In this document: positions 10,072 to 22,220 of the stretch, one piece after another
Position numbering within the stretch: the first letter of the stretch is position 1
Layout: the number at the start of each line of letters is the position of its first letter
Assembly: GCF_016917755.1 (NCBI RefSeq)
Contig: NZ_CP070326.1
Location: 8,990,001-9,054,000 of the forward strand
Direction: 5' to 3'
DNA: 64,000 nt
From: Streptomyces noursei
GTDB taxonomy: Bacteria; Actinomycetota; Actinomycetes; Streptomycetales; Streptomycetaceae
The notes under the pieces: model-generated
Databases searched by the model: none
The model's input: only the letters and a program-made list of their open reading frames with translations
Told to the model about the DNA's origin: nothing
Program-made: the position numbers and the translations under genes

Positions 10072-10121
10072 CAAGACACTTGTAGAGTCGGCTTGTAAAG
10101 TCTCAACAAGCCTCACTTGTA
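10072..10121. promoter_or_regulatory. Cluster of CTTG/CAAG palindromes in the divergent promoter region
   Basis: Between the LLM gene and the aldolase gene the word CTTGTA occurs at 10079, 10092 and 10116. CAAG-ACA-CTTG spans 10072-10082, and ACAAG-CCTCA-CTTGT spans 10106-10120; both are perfect inverted repeats. This packed set in a divergent intergenic region is a good candidate operator for a dimeric repressor controlling both directions. Which regulator binds is not shown. Confidence 0.55.
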
Positions 10122-10228
10122 AGCATGTTGACAGCGAGGGCCGCCTCTGGTCTTCTTGGTGGTGCGACGCCGCAAATGCATCACGAAGGCGCCTACCAAG
10201 GCGCTTACCAGGGTGAGGTGTTGTAGAG

Positions 10229-11065
10229 ATGGCCGAAGCATATTGCTGGGCTGGAAAGCACCGGCGCTTACAGCGCCTTCGTCATCCGGGCTCTGGGGCG
10301 ATCTTCCTGGTCCCACTTGACCATTCACTGGCTGATGGTCCAGTAGCGGATACCGAGAATTTCGCTTCACTGGTCGAGGCGATGGCCAACAACGGAGTGG
10401 ACGGACTCATCGTCCACAAAGGGCGGGTCCGGTTCCTCCGACCGGAACTGCTCCGGGACTTGAGCCTGATCGTGCACCTGAACGGCAGCACCCGCTATGC
10501 CCCGGACGCCAACGCGAAGATTCTCGTCGGCTCCGTGGAAGAAGCCGTGGCGCTGGGGGCGGACGCAGTCAGCGTGCACATCAACATCGGTTCCAACAAC
10601 GAAGCCGCACAACTCACCGACCTGGGCAAGGTCTCCGACCAGGCGGCGCGCTGGGGCGTACCGCTGCTGGCCATGGTGTACCCGCGTGGCCCCCATCTGA
10701 CGAATCCCGCCGACCCCGCTCTGCTGGCGCACGCCGCGAACATCGCGGCCGACCTCGGAGCCGACATCGTCAAACTGCCCTACACCGGTTCGGTCAGCAC
10801 GATGGTCGATGTCGTCCATGCCAGCCCGATCCCCATCGTGACCGCCGGCGGCGGCGTGGTCGCCGAGACGGAGAAACTCCTCGACGGCATCACAGACGCA
10901 ATGGCCTCCGGCGTCGCCGGCGTCGCCGTCGGACGCAATGTCTTCGGCGCCGCCGACCCAGGACACACGGCACGCCTCATCGCGCAGCGGGTGCACGCCA
11001 CCGCTCCCCCGCCGGACCTCCTGCCGGCGGAACGTCAGATGGACCGCGAAGCAACATTTTCCTGA
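10229..11065 (+). CDS. GriI-type aldolase (DhnA/FbaB family), 3,4-AHBA pathway
   Basis: A 278-residue class I aldolase of the DhnA/ADH-synthase family. IFLVPLDHSLADGP holds the catalytic Asp, and DIVKLPYTGS holds the Schiff-base Lys; VTAGGG and GVAVGRNVFG are the phosphate-binding ends. In Streptomyces, GriI condenses aspartate 4-semialdehyde with dihydroxyacetone phosphate to the C7 precursor of 3-amino-4-hydroxybenzoate. Archaeal relatives make a precursor of 3-dehydroquinate. The aromatic-acid route fits because a GriH-like gene follows after 34 bases and an aspartate kinase after that. ATG 10229 has a GAGG about 11 bases upstream. The substrate assignment rests on homology and gene order. 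Confidence 0.88.
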   Translation: MAEAYCWAGKHRRLQRLRHPGSGAIFLVPLDHSLADGPVADTENFASLVEAMANNGVDGLIVHKGRVRFLRPELLRDLSLIVHLNGSTRYAPDANAKILVGSVEEAVALGADAVSVHINIGSNNEAAQLTDLGKVSDQAARWGVPLLAMVYPRGPHLTNPADPALLAHAANIAADLGADIVKLPYTGSVSTMVDVVHASPIPIVTAGGGVVAETEKLLDGITDAMASGVAGVAVGRNVFGAADPGHTARLIAQRVHATAPPPDLLPAERQMDREATFS

Positions 11066-11099
11066 TCCACAGGCAATCGGACACGAGTTGAGGGAGAAC

Positions 11100-12212
11100 A
11101 TGAAGTCTGCCTACATCGATCTCCGTGACTGCGCCGGCGAACTGGCGAATGCGGTAATCGAAGAGAGCGCCCACCTGGGAGTGGAGGGCGTCGTCGTCGA
11201 CGATCCGGAACTCGCCAAGAACGTGCCCCCGACGCTGCACAAGGTCGCGATCGTGGCGCCGGAAACCCCGACCACGTTGATCGACCAGCTCGTCGACGTG
11301 GTCGACCTCTTAGTCGCCGATCACAGCATTGTCGAGAAGTTCGAGGGGCTGCGCCCCCACCTGAAGACCGGTGTCCTGGTGAAGGTGGTCGGCGAGGAGA
11401 CCCTCAACCTTGCCTGCAAGATCGCCAACGAGGCGGACTTCACGTTCGTCCAGTTCCAGCAGGACCCCAGCAAGATTCCGCTGGAGATCCTGCTGGCCGC
11501 TGCCGACCGGGCCCAGGGATCGATCGTCACGTTCGTCGAGGACCTTGAGGACGCCGTCGTCACGCTCGGTGTCCTGGAACGCGGATCCGACGGAATTCTG
11601 CTGCGGCCGCGCCGGGTGGGTGATGTCTCCGAGCTGGTGCGTGTGTGCCATGAGGAAAGCGCCTCGCTCGCCATGGAGGAATTCGAGATCGTCAAGCTGA
11701 CGCATCTCGGGCTCGGCGACCGGGTCTGCGTGGACACCTGCACCCGGCTCAGGCCCAACGAGGGCATCCTCGTCGGTTCGTACTCGACCGGCCTGATGCT
11801 CATCAGCAGTGAGACACATCCGCTCCCCTACATGCCGACACGGCCGTTCCGGGTCAACGCGGCAGCACTTCATTCCTACACGCTCACGCCCGGTAACCGC
11901 ACGCAATACCTCTCGGAGCTCCGATGCGGCTCAGAGGTTCTCGCGGTCAGCACGGACGGAAATGTACGACGCGTCATCGTGGGTCGCATCAAGATGGAAA
12001 CCCGCCCGATGCTGCAGATCGAGGCCCGTACCTCCGACGGAACGCTCGTCGACGTGGTGGCACAGGACGACTGGCACGTCCGCGCACTCGGGCCGAGCGC
12101 AAGCGTTCACAACATCACCGAACTCCGGCCGGGCGACCGGATTCTCGGGCACACCCTCACGGATCAGCGGCACGTCGGCTACGCCATCCGTGAGTTTCTC
12201 CACGAACAGTAA
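11100..12212 (+). CDS. GriH-type cyclase (3-dehydroquinate synthase II family)
   Basis: A 370-residue member of the archaeal-type 3-dehydroquinate synthase family. VGSYSTGLMLISSETHPLPY near residue 225, PFRVNAAALHSYTL and ELRCGSEVLAV are family hallmarks. In grixazone-type pathways GriH converts the GriI product to 3-amino-4-hydroxybenzoate. ATG 11100 has AGGGAG directly upstream. It sits 34 bases behind the aldolase gene and 62 bases before an aspartate kinase, so the three are almost surely co-transcribed. Bacteria rarely use this family for the shikimate pathway, which supports a role in secondary metabolism. Confidence 0.88.
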   Translation: MKSAYIDLRDCAGELANAVIEESAHLGVEGVVVDDPELAKNVPPTLHKVAIVAPETPTTLIDQLVDVVDLLVADHSIVEKFEGLRPHLKTGVLVKVVGEETLNLACKIANEADFTFVQFQQDPSKIPLEILLAAADRAQGSIVTFVEDLEDAVVTLGVLERGSDGILLRPRRVGDVSELVRVCHEESASLAMEEFEIVKLTHLGLGDRVCVDTCTRLRPNEGILVGSYSTGLMLISSETHPLPYMPTRPFRVNAAALHSYTLTPGNRTQYLSELRCGSEVLAVSTDGNVRRVIVGRIKMETRPMLQIEARTSDGTLVDVVAQDDWHVRALGPSASVHNITELRPGDRILGHTLTDQRHVGYAIREFLHEQ

Positions 12213-12274
12213 GCGCATCGCGTCGTCCGTTCATTCGGAGTCCTCGTTTCCGGTGGCGAAGGAGGGTGCACAAC

Positions 12275-13654
12275 GTGGCACGCATTGTGCAGAAATACGG
12301 TGGCACATCAGTCGCCACCCCCGAGAAGATCACGGAAGTGGCGCGGCAGGTCCGGACGACCCGGGAGGCGGGGCACGACGTCGTCGTGGTCGTCTCGGCC
12401 ATGGGCGGCACCACCGACGAGCTGCTCGCGCTGGCGTCCGCCGTGGCGGAGCGTCCGGATCTCCGCGAACTCGACGCCCTGCTGTGCACGGGTGAGGCGA
12501 GGTCGGCCGCGCTGCTCTCCCTCGCCCTGAACCAACAGGGCGTCGCCAGCCGCTCGTTCGGCGGCCCCGAGGCGGGCATCCGTACGGATCACCGCCATGG
12601 CGACGCCTCGATCGAGAAGATCGAACCGGGGCAGCTGCGCAGCGCCCTTGAGGGCGGCGTCGTACCGGTGGTCGCGGGATTCCAGGGCGAGGCCGGCGTC
12701 GGCGGAGCGCGGACGACTCTCGGCCGGGGCGGATCGGACACCACGGGCGTGGCGCTGGCGGCCGCGCTCGCGGCCGATCACTGCGAGATCGTGACGGACG
12801 TATCCGGTGTGTACACAGCCGATCCCCGCCACGTCACAGGAGCCCGCCGGCACACCGCTCTTTCGTACGAGGAGATGGCGGAACTCGCCACGAGCGGCGC
12901 GAAGGTCCTCGCACCGAGCTCGGTGGAATACGCGCGGACTCACGGTGTCGACCTGAAGGTGCGCTCGTGCCAGTCCGTCGCCGACCCTGGTACCTGGGTG
13001 GGCAACCACCGGCCGTGCAATGTCCGCGGCACCGACGACTCGTGGATCGCGGCGCCGAACGGACGACCGATCGCCGGGGTCGCCAGTCAACAGGGCCTGG
13101 TGCGCTGTGTGTTACGGCGCATCAGTGCGGACTCTGCGAGGCGGGCATTGGCCGCGCTCGCCGAGCACGGAATCGGGATGGAGCTCTGCCGGTACGGCAA
13201 CCTGGGCACCGAGGGCGTCAGCGATGTCGCCTTCACGTTGTCGGCGGCGGACTCGGAAGAGGCGCGGTCCCTCCTCACCGGTGCGGCCCTGCGCGGCTCG
13301 CTCGATGAACTGCACTGGACGTCCAACCTCGCGCGGCTGTCAGTCGTCGGTATCGGGCTCGGCCGCGAGGCGGATTCGGTACTGACGATGCTGCAGGCGC
13401 TGCGTTCCGTCGATGCGCTCGGCACCGACCTCGTCGTCGCCCCCAACGCGCTCAGGGTGCTCATCGGCGAGAGCAGCCTTGCCGATGTCACCCAAAGCGT
13501 CCATGACGCGTTCGTCGACGGTCTCGCCGTACCGCGGATCTACCCCGTACCGAACCAAGAACTCTCGTCCCAGCGCGGTGGTGAGCACCGCAGGCCCGCG
13601 ATCGGCGAGCGCCGCCGGGGCTCGAATGTGCCGGCGCTCACCGCCGTTCGCTGA
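12275..13654 (+). CDS. Aspartate kinase, cluster copy
   Basis: A 459-residue aspartate kinase, which phosphorylates L-aspartate on the way to aspartate semialdehyde. The kinase domain begins VQKYGGTSVATPEKI, continues with VVVVSAMGGTTDELL and has GRGGSDTTGVALAAALAADH near residue 155. Two ACT-like segments follow from about residue 265, and there is a Pro/Arg-rich tail. GTG 12275 is preferred over GTG 12266 because GGAGGG is spaced 8 bases before it. The gene sits inside the biosynthetic operon, so it likely feeds aspartate semialdehyde to the GriI-type aldolase. Such copies are often relaxed in lysine/threonine inhibition; the ACT region here is divergent, but insensitivity cannot be read off by eye. 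Confidence 0.9.
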   Translation: MARIVQKYGGTSVATPEKITEVARQVRTTREAGHDVVVVVSAMGGTTDELLALASAVAERPDLRELDALLCTGEARSAALLSLALNQQGVASRSFGGPEAGIRTDHRHGDASIEKIEPGQLRSALEGGVVPVVAGFQGEAGVGGARTTLGRGGSDTTGVALAAALAADHCEIVTDVSGVYTADPRHVTGARRHTALSYEEMAELATSGAKVLAPSSVEYARTHGVDLKVRSCQSVADPGTWVGNHRPCNVRGTDDSWIAAPNGRPIAGVASQQGLVRCVLRRISADSARRALAALAEHGIGMELCRYGNLGTEGVSDVAFTLSAADSEEARSLLTGAALRGSLDELHWTSNLARLSVVGIGLGREADSVLTMLQALRSVDALGTDLVVAPNALRVLIGESSLADVTQSVHDAFVDGLAVPRIYPVPNQELSSQRGGEHRRPAIGERRRGSNVPALTAVR

Positions 13655-13691
13655 ACCAACCCGTCGTCCTTGATCCCGGCTGGAGAATTCA

Positions 13692-15455
13692 ATGTACGTA
13701 ATGGGGCTCAACCTCGGGCACGATCGATCCGCTTGCATCGTGAAAGACGGCGAGATCGTGGTGGCCGTCGAGGAGGAACGTCTCGACCGGTCGAAGCACT
13801 CGCCTGGATTCCTGGTGCACGGTTACGGCGGCCGGCTCGAGCTGTCCGAGTACCTGACCCGGGTGCTTCCCATGAAGTCCATCAACTACTGCCTCGAAGC
13901 AGTGGGCTTGAGCATCGACGACCTGGATCTGGTCGTGGGAAACAAGTCGATCTATGACAATGCCCTGAAGCGCATGCTGCTCGAATTCCCCATCAGGGAC
14001 AAGAGCAAGCTGCGGATCCTGCCCGCGCCCTCCCACCACCTCGCGCACGCCTATTCCGCGTACTTCGCGTCGCCGTTCGACGATGCCGCGGTCCTCGTCG
14101 TCGACGGCGTCGGCAGCCTCACCGAGGACGGCACGGGATTTGAGAAGCACACGATATTCGACGCGCAGGGTCGCTCCATGGAGCGGGTGTACAGCGACTC
14201 GTTCCCCAAGGACTACAGCGAGGTCGGAATCGGCCTGTTCTACAGCTTCTTCTCTTCGAAGCTGAGCTTCGTGACCCGGTACGGCCATCCCGCTTTCGGG
14301 GACTTCGGGTGTGGCGGTTACCCGGAGGCCGGGAAGACCATGGGCCTTGCGCCCTATGGGCAACACCGTCCCGACTGGCCGCAGCTTCTCCACCTGGACG
14401 CGGGCAAGGTGAATGCGCGCACGGCGGACCTGGAGGATGCCTGGCGCCGCTGGCTGAAGGAAGACGGCGAAGGCTTTGACAGCAGTGAGCGTGGCAGCTG
14501 GGACCATCCCTTTGCCAAGGATGTGGCCCGCAAGGTGCAGGAGGAAACCGAAGAAGCCCTGCTCTACCTTGCCCGGCACGCCCGGAAGATCACGGGCCGG
14601 CGCCGGCTGTGCTTCACCGGTGGCGTTGCGCTCAATTCGGTCGCCAATGAGCGGATCGCCAATGAGAGCGGATTCGACGAGGTGTACTTCTTCGGGCCTT
14701 CGGGCGACGACGGTGTCGCCATCGGGTCGGCCTATTACGGCTACTACGCGCTTGCGGGCGGCGAGAAGCGGCACCACGTGAAGTCCGCGTCCATGGGCCG
14801 GGCATATGGCCAGGACGCCGTCGACGAGGCGGTGCGCGAAGCCGGCGGGGCCGTTGAGGCGCGGCAGGCCGAGGTGTCCGAGGTGGCCCGCCTGATCGCC
14901 TCGCACCACACGGTCGGCTGGTTCCAGACAGGTTCGGAGATCGGCCCCCGGGCGCTGGGGCACCGGAGCATCGTGGCGGACCCGCGGCACCCGGAAATGC
15001 GGGACTACCTCAACGACGTCGTGAAGCACCGGGAGTTGTTCCGGCCGTTTGCGCCGTCGGTGCTGGCCGAACGGGTCTCCGATTGGTTCGAAAGCGATCG
15101 GGAGAGCCCGTTCATGCTGCTCGTCCCGCATGTGCGGCAGGACAAAGAGAAGGTCATCCCCGCGGTGTGCCATGTCGATGGAACGGCCCGTGTACAGACG
15201 GTGCACCAGGAAACCAACAGTGCGTACCACGCGTTGATTTCCGCTTTCGCCGAGATCACAGGCGTCCCCCTCGTCCTGAACACCTCGTACAACGACGCCG
15301 GCGAGCCGATCGTGGAGACTCCGGCCGACGCCATCAGGACCTTCCTCAACACGGAGATCGACTACCTGTACCTCGGCAATACGCTCCTGAGCAAGCCGGG
15401 CCGCTCGCTGCCCGACAGCCACCCGAGCCGCCGGCCGGTCGAGGTGTCGAAGTAG
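13692..15455 (+). CDS. Carbamoyltransferase, NodU/TobZ/CmcH family
   Basis: A 587-residue carbamoyltransferase of normal length. The N-terminal Kae1-like domain begins VMGLNLGHDRSACIVKDGEI and includes the metal-binding HHLAHAYSAYF. LCFTGGVALNSVANERI closes the nucleotide fold. The C-terminal YrdC-like half contains GSEIGPRALGHRSIVADPR near residue 415. The family uses carbamoyl phosphate and ATP, through carbamoyl-adenylate, to carbamoylate a hydroxyl (TobZ, NodU, CmcH), less often an amine. ATG 13692 has GGAG 6-7 bases upstream. The carAB-like pair follows, which supplies the donor. The acceptor is inferred to be a 3,4-AHBA-derived alcohol, phenol or amine. Confidence 0.92.
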   Translation: MYVMGLNLGHDRSACIVKDGEIVVAVEEERLDRSKHSPGFLVHGYGGRLELSEYLTRVLPMKSINYCLEAVGLSIDDLDLVVGNKSIYDNALKRMLLEFPIRDKSKLRILPAPSHHLAHAYSAYFASPFDDAAVLVVDGVGSLTEDGTGFEKHTIFDAQGRSMERVYSDSFPKDYSEVGIGLFYSFFSSKLSFVTRYGHPAFGDFGCGGYPEAGKTMGLAPYGQHRPDWPQLLHLDAGKVNARTADLEDAWRRWLKEDGEGFDSSERGSWDHPFAKDVARKVQEETEEALLYLARHARKITGRRRLCFTGGVALNSVANERIANESGFDEVYFFGPSGDDGVAIGSAYYGYYALAGGEKRHHVKSASMGRAYGQDAVDEAVREAGGAVEARQAEVSEVARLIASHHTVGWFQTGSEIGPRALGHRSIVADPRHPEMRDYLNDVVKHRELFRPFAPSVLAERVSDWFESDRESPFMLLVPHVRQDKEKVIPAVCHVDGTARVQTVHQETNSAYHALISAFAEITGVPLVLNTSYNDAGEPIVETPADAIRTFLNTEIDYLYLGNTLLSKPGRSLPDSHPSRRPVEVSK

Positions 15456-15460
15456 TACGG

Positions 15461-15538
15461 GACGTGACGGCCGACAGAACGGTTTTCTGGAGCGGGTCGA
15501 CGAAGGCCACTCCGAGGCTGTTCTGTCGGCGTCATGTC
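15461..15538. promoter_or_regulatory. Long imperfect inverted repeat between carbamoyltransferase and carA
   Basis: The arm 15461-15480 pairs with 15520-15538 with one mismatch and one bulge; the common core is CCGACAGAAC against GTTCTGTCGG. The loop is 39 bases. It starts 6 bases after the carbamoyltransferase stop and ends about 105 bases before carA. It could be a read-through terminator or attenuator setting the amount of carAB message, or a binding site. No U-run follows. Confidence 0.45.
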
Positions 15539-15643
15539 GCAGTCGCCGCAGGCCCGCAGGTGGGCCGCCTGCACTGACATCTCGTAACTCATCTCGCGTG
15601 GCTGGTGGAGATTCCATGAACCCCGTCTGTGAAGAGGATGGAA

Positions 15644-16760
15644 ATGGCTAGAGCCGCAGCGGCACTGGTGCTGGAGGACGGCCGGGTCTTTGGTGGTGAG
15701 GCGTTCGGACGCGAGGGGTCATGCCTGGGCGAAGTCGTATTCACCACGGGAATGACGGGATACCAGGAGACGCTGACCGACCCGTCGTACCACCGGCAGA
15801 TAGTGGTGGCCACCGCGCCGCACATCGGCAATACGGGATGGAATGACGAGGACAACGAGTCACAGCGGATCTGGGTGGCCGGCTACGCGGTGCGGGAACC
15901 GGCGCGCGCACCGTCGAACTGGCGCTCACGCCGCCCTCTCGAAGACGCACTGGACCGCGAGGGAGTGGTCGGCATCGCCGGAATCGACACCCGCTCACTG
16001 ACACGACATGTGCGGCAATTCGGCGCGATGCGCGGCGGAGTGTTCTCCGGGGCCGCCTTGGCCCCGCACACGGAAATGGTCGCGCGGGTCCGGGCCGGCC
16101 GGGCGATGGCCGGCGCGGATCTCTCAGGAGAGGTCACCACCGGCGCGCCCTACGTGGTACCCGCGCAGGGCGGGAAGCGTTTCACGGTGGCTGCGCTGGA
16201 CCTGGGGATCAAAACCAGCACCTCGCGCATGATGACGGCCCGTGGAATCGAGGTCCAGGTGCTGCCGGCGGCGGCGACGCTGGAGGAAGTGCTCGCACTC
16301 GGCGCGGACGGGGTGTTCCTGTCCAATGGGCCAGGAGATCCGGCGACCGCCGATGCGCAGGTGGCGTTGGCAGAGCAGGTCCTCGACCGTGGCCTGCCGC
16401 TGTTCGGGATCTGCTTCGGCAACCAGATTCTCGGGCGCGCGCTGGGGCGCCGGACCTACAAACTGCGCTATGGGCACCGGGGCATCAACATTCCCGTCAT
16501 CGACGCTGCCACCGGTCGGGTGTCGATCACCGCGCAGAACCACGGATTCGCCGTGGAAGGTGAGCCCGGCGAGGAATTCGCCACCGCCTTCGGCCGGGCG
16601 AAGGTCTCGCATCACTGCGCCAATGACGGAGTGGTGGAGGGCCTGCGCCTGCTGGAGCGTCCGGCGTTCTCCGTCCAGTACCACCCGGAGGCCGCTGCCG
16701 GCCCGCACGACGCCGCGCCGCTGTTCGATCTGTTCGTACAGCTCATGGAGGGGGACATGA

Positions 16761-16768
<8 letters not shown>
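15644..16768 (+). CDS. carA: Carbamoyl phosphate synthase, small (glutaminase) subunit
   Basis: A 374-residue glutamine amidotransferase subunit that passes ammonia to CarB. The N-terminal domain has GMTGYQETLTDPSYHRQIVV and GIAGIDTRSLTRHVR. The class I amidotransferase domain has FLSNGPGDP, the nucleophile Cys in GICFGNQILGRALG and the His/Glu pair in YHPEA. ATG 15644 is chosen because GAGG is spaced about 7 bases before it; ATG 15638 and GTG 15629 are in-frame alternatives. The stop overlaps the carB start by 8 bases. There are no pyrimidine or arginine genes nearby, so this looks like a second, cluster-dedicated copy placed to feed the carbamoyltransferase. Confidence 0.93.
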
Positions 16769-20048
<3,280 letters not shown>

Positions 20049-20128
20049 CGTCGCCGTCGAGGACATCGTGCTCGATGGTGGCAATGCGCCAGAGAAGGAG
20101 GCTGCGGAGAGTCCTCGGCCACGACGGC

Positions 20129-20674
20129 TCATACACCGCTCGCTTCGGCGGAGAGTTCGGCAAGTGTGCTGTCCAGCCACGCGATTTCGGCCCGTCGCGA
20201 TTCCCGGGAAACCTGGAGCATGCCCTTCCGGTATCTGTCGGGTGTATCCACTGCACGGACCAGCTTGCCGCCCCGGGTGAAGTAGCTGGCCGGCTGGTCG
20301 AGGAACTCCCGGCGACGTTGCAGAACCGCGGCCTGCTCCCTTACGTCCGGCACCAGGCCGAGGAAGGCAAGCACCACATTGAACCGATTTCGATCCGTGA
20401 TGAACTTCTCGCCCGGGTTCCGCAATTGCCCAAGCAGCTGATCCTTGCCTTGGCTCGTCAGGGACAACGTATGCCGCTGCCGTACGCTCCCCTGTGATCC
20501 CTTCTCCACATGACGCGTGAGGAATCCATGACGTTCCAGCCGATTGATCGCCGGATAGAGCGATCCATCACTGACTGGGCGCACGTGACCGGTGAGCTGA
20601 GCAACGCAACGGCGCAGCTCATAGCCATGAAGTGGGGCTTCTGCAAGGAAGCCCATAATTGCCAAGTCGAGCAT
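20129..20674 (-). CDS. PadR-family transcriptional regulator
   Basis: A 181-residue PadR repressor. The winged helix shows LAIMGFLAEAPLHGYELRR and SDGSLYPAINRLERHGFL in the first 50 residues, and the rest is a helical dimerisation domain, the longer (Vir-type) form. It converges on carB with an 80-base gap and lies downstream of the XRE regulator on the same strand. A perfect palindrome, GGCCA-AGG-TGGCC, lies 26-39 bases upstream of its start and may be an auto-operator. PadR proteins often sense phenolic compounds, which would fit an aminohydroxybenzoate cluster; the ligand is not shown. Confidence 0.9.
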   Translation of the reverse strand: MLDLAIMGFLAEAPLHGYELRRCVAQLTGHVRPVSDGSLYPAINRLERHGFLTRHVEKGSQGSVRQRHTLSLTSQGKDQLLGQLRNPGEKFITDRNRFNVVLAFLGLVPDVREQAAVLQRRREFLDQPASYFTRGGKLVRAVDTPDRYRKGMLQVSRESRRAEIAWLDSTLAELSAEASGV

Positions 20675-20700
20675 GGGGTGTTTCCATCCGGGAGTGTCCT

Positions 20701-20713
20701 GGCCAAGGTGGCC
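20701..20713. promoter_or_regulatory. Palindrome upstream of padR gene
   Basis: GGCCA-AGG-TGGCC is a perfect inverted repeat located 27 bases upstream of the PadR start codon, where a core promoter would lie. It is a candidate for autoregulation. A 13-base palindrome in such GC-rich DNA can also occur by chance. Confidence 0.3.
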
Positions 20714-20796
20714 ACCACTTTATCCCGGTTCGAGGTACGGCGGAACAGAAAAGCCACGCGAAGCGGATCCGGCCCCTGCAAATACCGCCCTGAAGT

Positions 20797-22134
20797 TCAG
20801 GTACCGCGGGGGGCTCTCAGCGTCTTCGACGCGGTCCGGTAGACCGACAGTGCGCCGGAGGCGTCACCCGCTTGTTCCAGCATCTCCGCAAGCTCGAACA
20901 GCGCGTTCGCCCCCAGCCAGCCGAGTCCCATATCGATCAACTGCGTGGATGCGCTCTCGTAGGAGCCCCGAGCCTGCTTGTACTGACCCAGCTCACGAAG
21001 TGCCCGACCGGCGGTCAATGCCGTCTGCGCGCGGCTCAACCGGTATGCAGCGGGCATGGTGGCCAGCGCGTCGACGGCCGTGCGGTGGGCCTCCTCCGAC
21101 TCCCCGCTGTTCAGCAGGATGTTGGCGAATCCCGCTGTGCCGAGCGATGCGTCGACTGCCGTGCCGAATTCCTGAAGGCGTTGTACGGCCGGGCGCACAT
21201 TCGACTGCAGCTGCGCCGGAAGCCGCCCGCCCTGGTGCGCCATGTACGCCATGGCGGTCACCGCGATGCGGTCGCCGGCAACTGCACGGGTGTCCATGAC
21301 CTTCGCCTGGAAAGCCTCGACGAGAAGGGCGTAAGCGCTCTCCTGATCGCCGTTCTCCTCCGCGGCCTGGGCAGCCTGGGAATATGCCGCCACCTGAACG
21401 TCACGGGAGAGGAACCCCGCGGCAGCCTCTTCAACGGCTCCCGCATCGATGTCCGTTCGGCCGCCACCGCCACGGCAATGATGGGCGTACTGCACACTGC
21501 TCGCCAGCTCAACGGCGGGAGGTATGCCATGGACTCCAAGAGTCCGTGCCTGCGCCAGGGACTCGACGCCAAACGCCACCGCTTCGTCCAGCCGGCCGAG
21601 CTCCAGCATGCACCTCGTCAGCGCCGTTGCGCAGACGACCCATTTGTGCACCCATCCCGAAACGCGCTGCTGCTGATGGAGATCGAGCCATTGTCGATAG
21701 AGCTCGGCCGCTCTGTCGAGCTCGCCGAGATGTTCGCAGGCGCGCGCCAACCTATGGACTGCTTCCATTTGGTCCGCTACGGAGTGAACGGCACTCTCCA
21801 GCGCCGCCTCGAAAGAGTCACAAGCCCCGGAGATGTCTCCGTCAGCAAACGCCAAGTCGCCCCGCAGCAGGATCACTTGAGTCGCGTAATCAACTTCGAT
21901 GCTACCGATATCACTCGGCTGCGCCGATGCCTCTTGGGCGCTGGACAGAACTTCCGGGGAGACATCCAGCCGTGCGGCGATCCTCAGTATCACCTCAGAA
22001 GTCGGAGGTCGCTTTCCGTTCTCCAGCAGGCTGATGTAGCCTGCGGACAAACCCGGTTCCGCCAGGTCGTTTTGAGAAAGACCCCGCTGGAGTCGAAGCG
22101 ACCTCAGCTTCTGCCCAAAGTTGTTAGTCGTCAT
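20797..22134 (-). CDS. XRE-family regulator with TPR domain
   Basis: A 445-residue protein. Residues 5-60 form a Cro/C1-type helix-turn-helix (FGQKLRSLRLQRGLSQNDLA, then LSAGYISLLENGKRPPTSEV). The rest is helical with tetratricopeptide-like repeats, seen in VHRLARACEHLGELDRAAELYRQWL (quoted in parts: ACEHLGELDRAAELYRQW) and LRELGQYKQARGSYESAS. Such HTH-TPR proteins often bind small peptides or act as cluster-situated regulators in streptomycetes. ATG 22134 has a good GGAG site. A pair of AGAA-N-TTCT palindromes lies just upstream of the start. It is 122 bases upstream of the padR gene on the same strand. Confidence 0.9.
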   Translation of the reverse strand: MTTNNFGQKLRSLRLQRGLSQNDLAEPGLSAGYISLLENGKRPPTSEVILRIAARLDVSPEVLSSAQEASAQPSDIGSIEVDYATQVILLRGDLAFADGDISGACDSFEAALESAVHSVADQMEAVHRLARACEHLGELDRAAELYRQWLDLHQQQRVSGWVHKWVVCATALTRCMLELGRLDEAVAFGVESLAQARTLGVHGIPPAVELASSVQYAHHCRGGGGRTDIDAGAVEEAAAGFLSRDVQVAAYSQAAQAAEENGDQESAYALLVEAFQAKVMDTRAVAGDRIAVTAMAYMAHQGGRLPAQLQSNVRPAVQRLQEFGTAVDASLGTAGFANILLNSGESEEAHRTAVDALATMPAAYRLSRAQTALTAGRALRELGQYKQARGSYESASTQLIDMGLGWLGANALFELAEMLEQAGDASGALSVYRTASKTLRAPRGT

Positions 22135-22139
22135 ACTCC

Positions 22140-22186
22140 AGAGAATTTCTTCGACTCATAGCGGCCTCCTGAACGAGAAATTCTCT
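22140..22186. promoter_or_regulatory. Paired AGAA-N-TTCT palindromes before the XRE gene
   Basis: AGAGAATTTCT at 22140-22150 and AGAAATTCTCT at 22176-22186 are exact inverse complements, and each contains a 9-base palindrome AGAA-N-TTCT. The centres are 34 bases apart, about three helical turns. They sit 6-52 bases upstream of the XRE start codon. This is the expected form of an auto-operator for a dimeric Cro-like protein. Confidence 0.6.
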
Positions 22187-22196
22187 CCGTTCGACA

Positions 22197-22220
22197 CTCC
22201 ACTCTCCAGGTCAAGTGGAG
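22197..22220. other. Short hairpin upstream of XRE gene
   Basis: CTCCACT at 22197 pairs with AGTGGAG at 22214 across a 10-base loop. It lies outside the AGAA-N-TTCT pair. From there to 22498 I see no gene. Confidence 0.3.
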
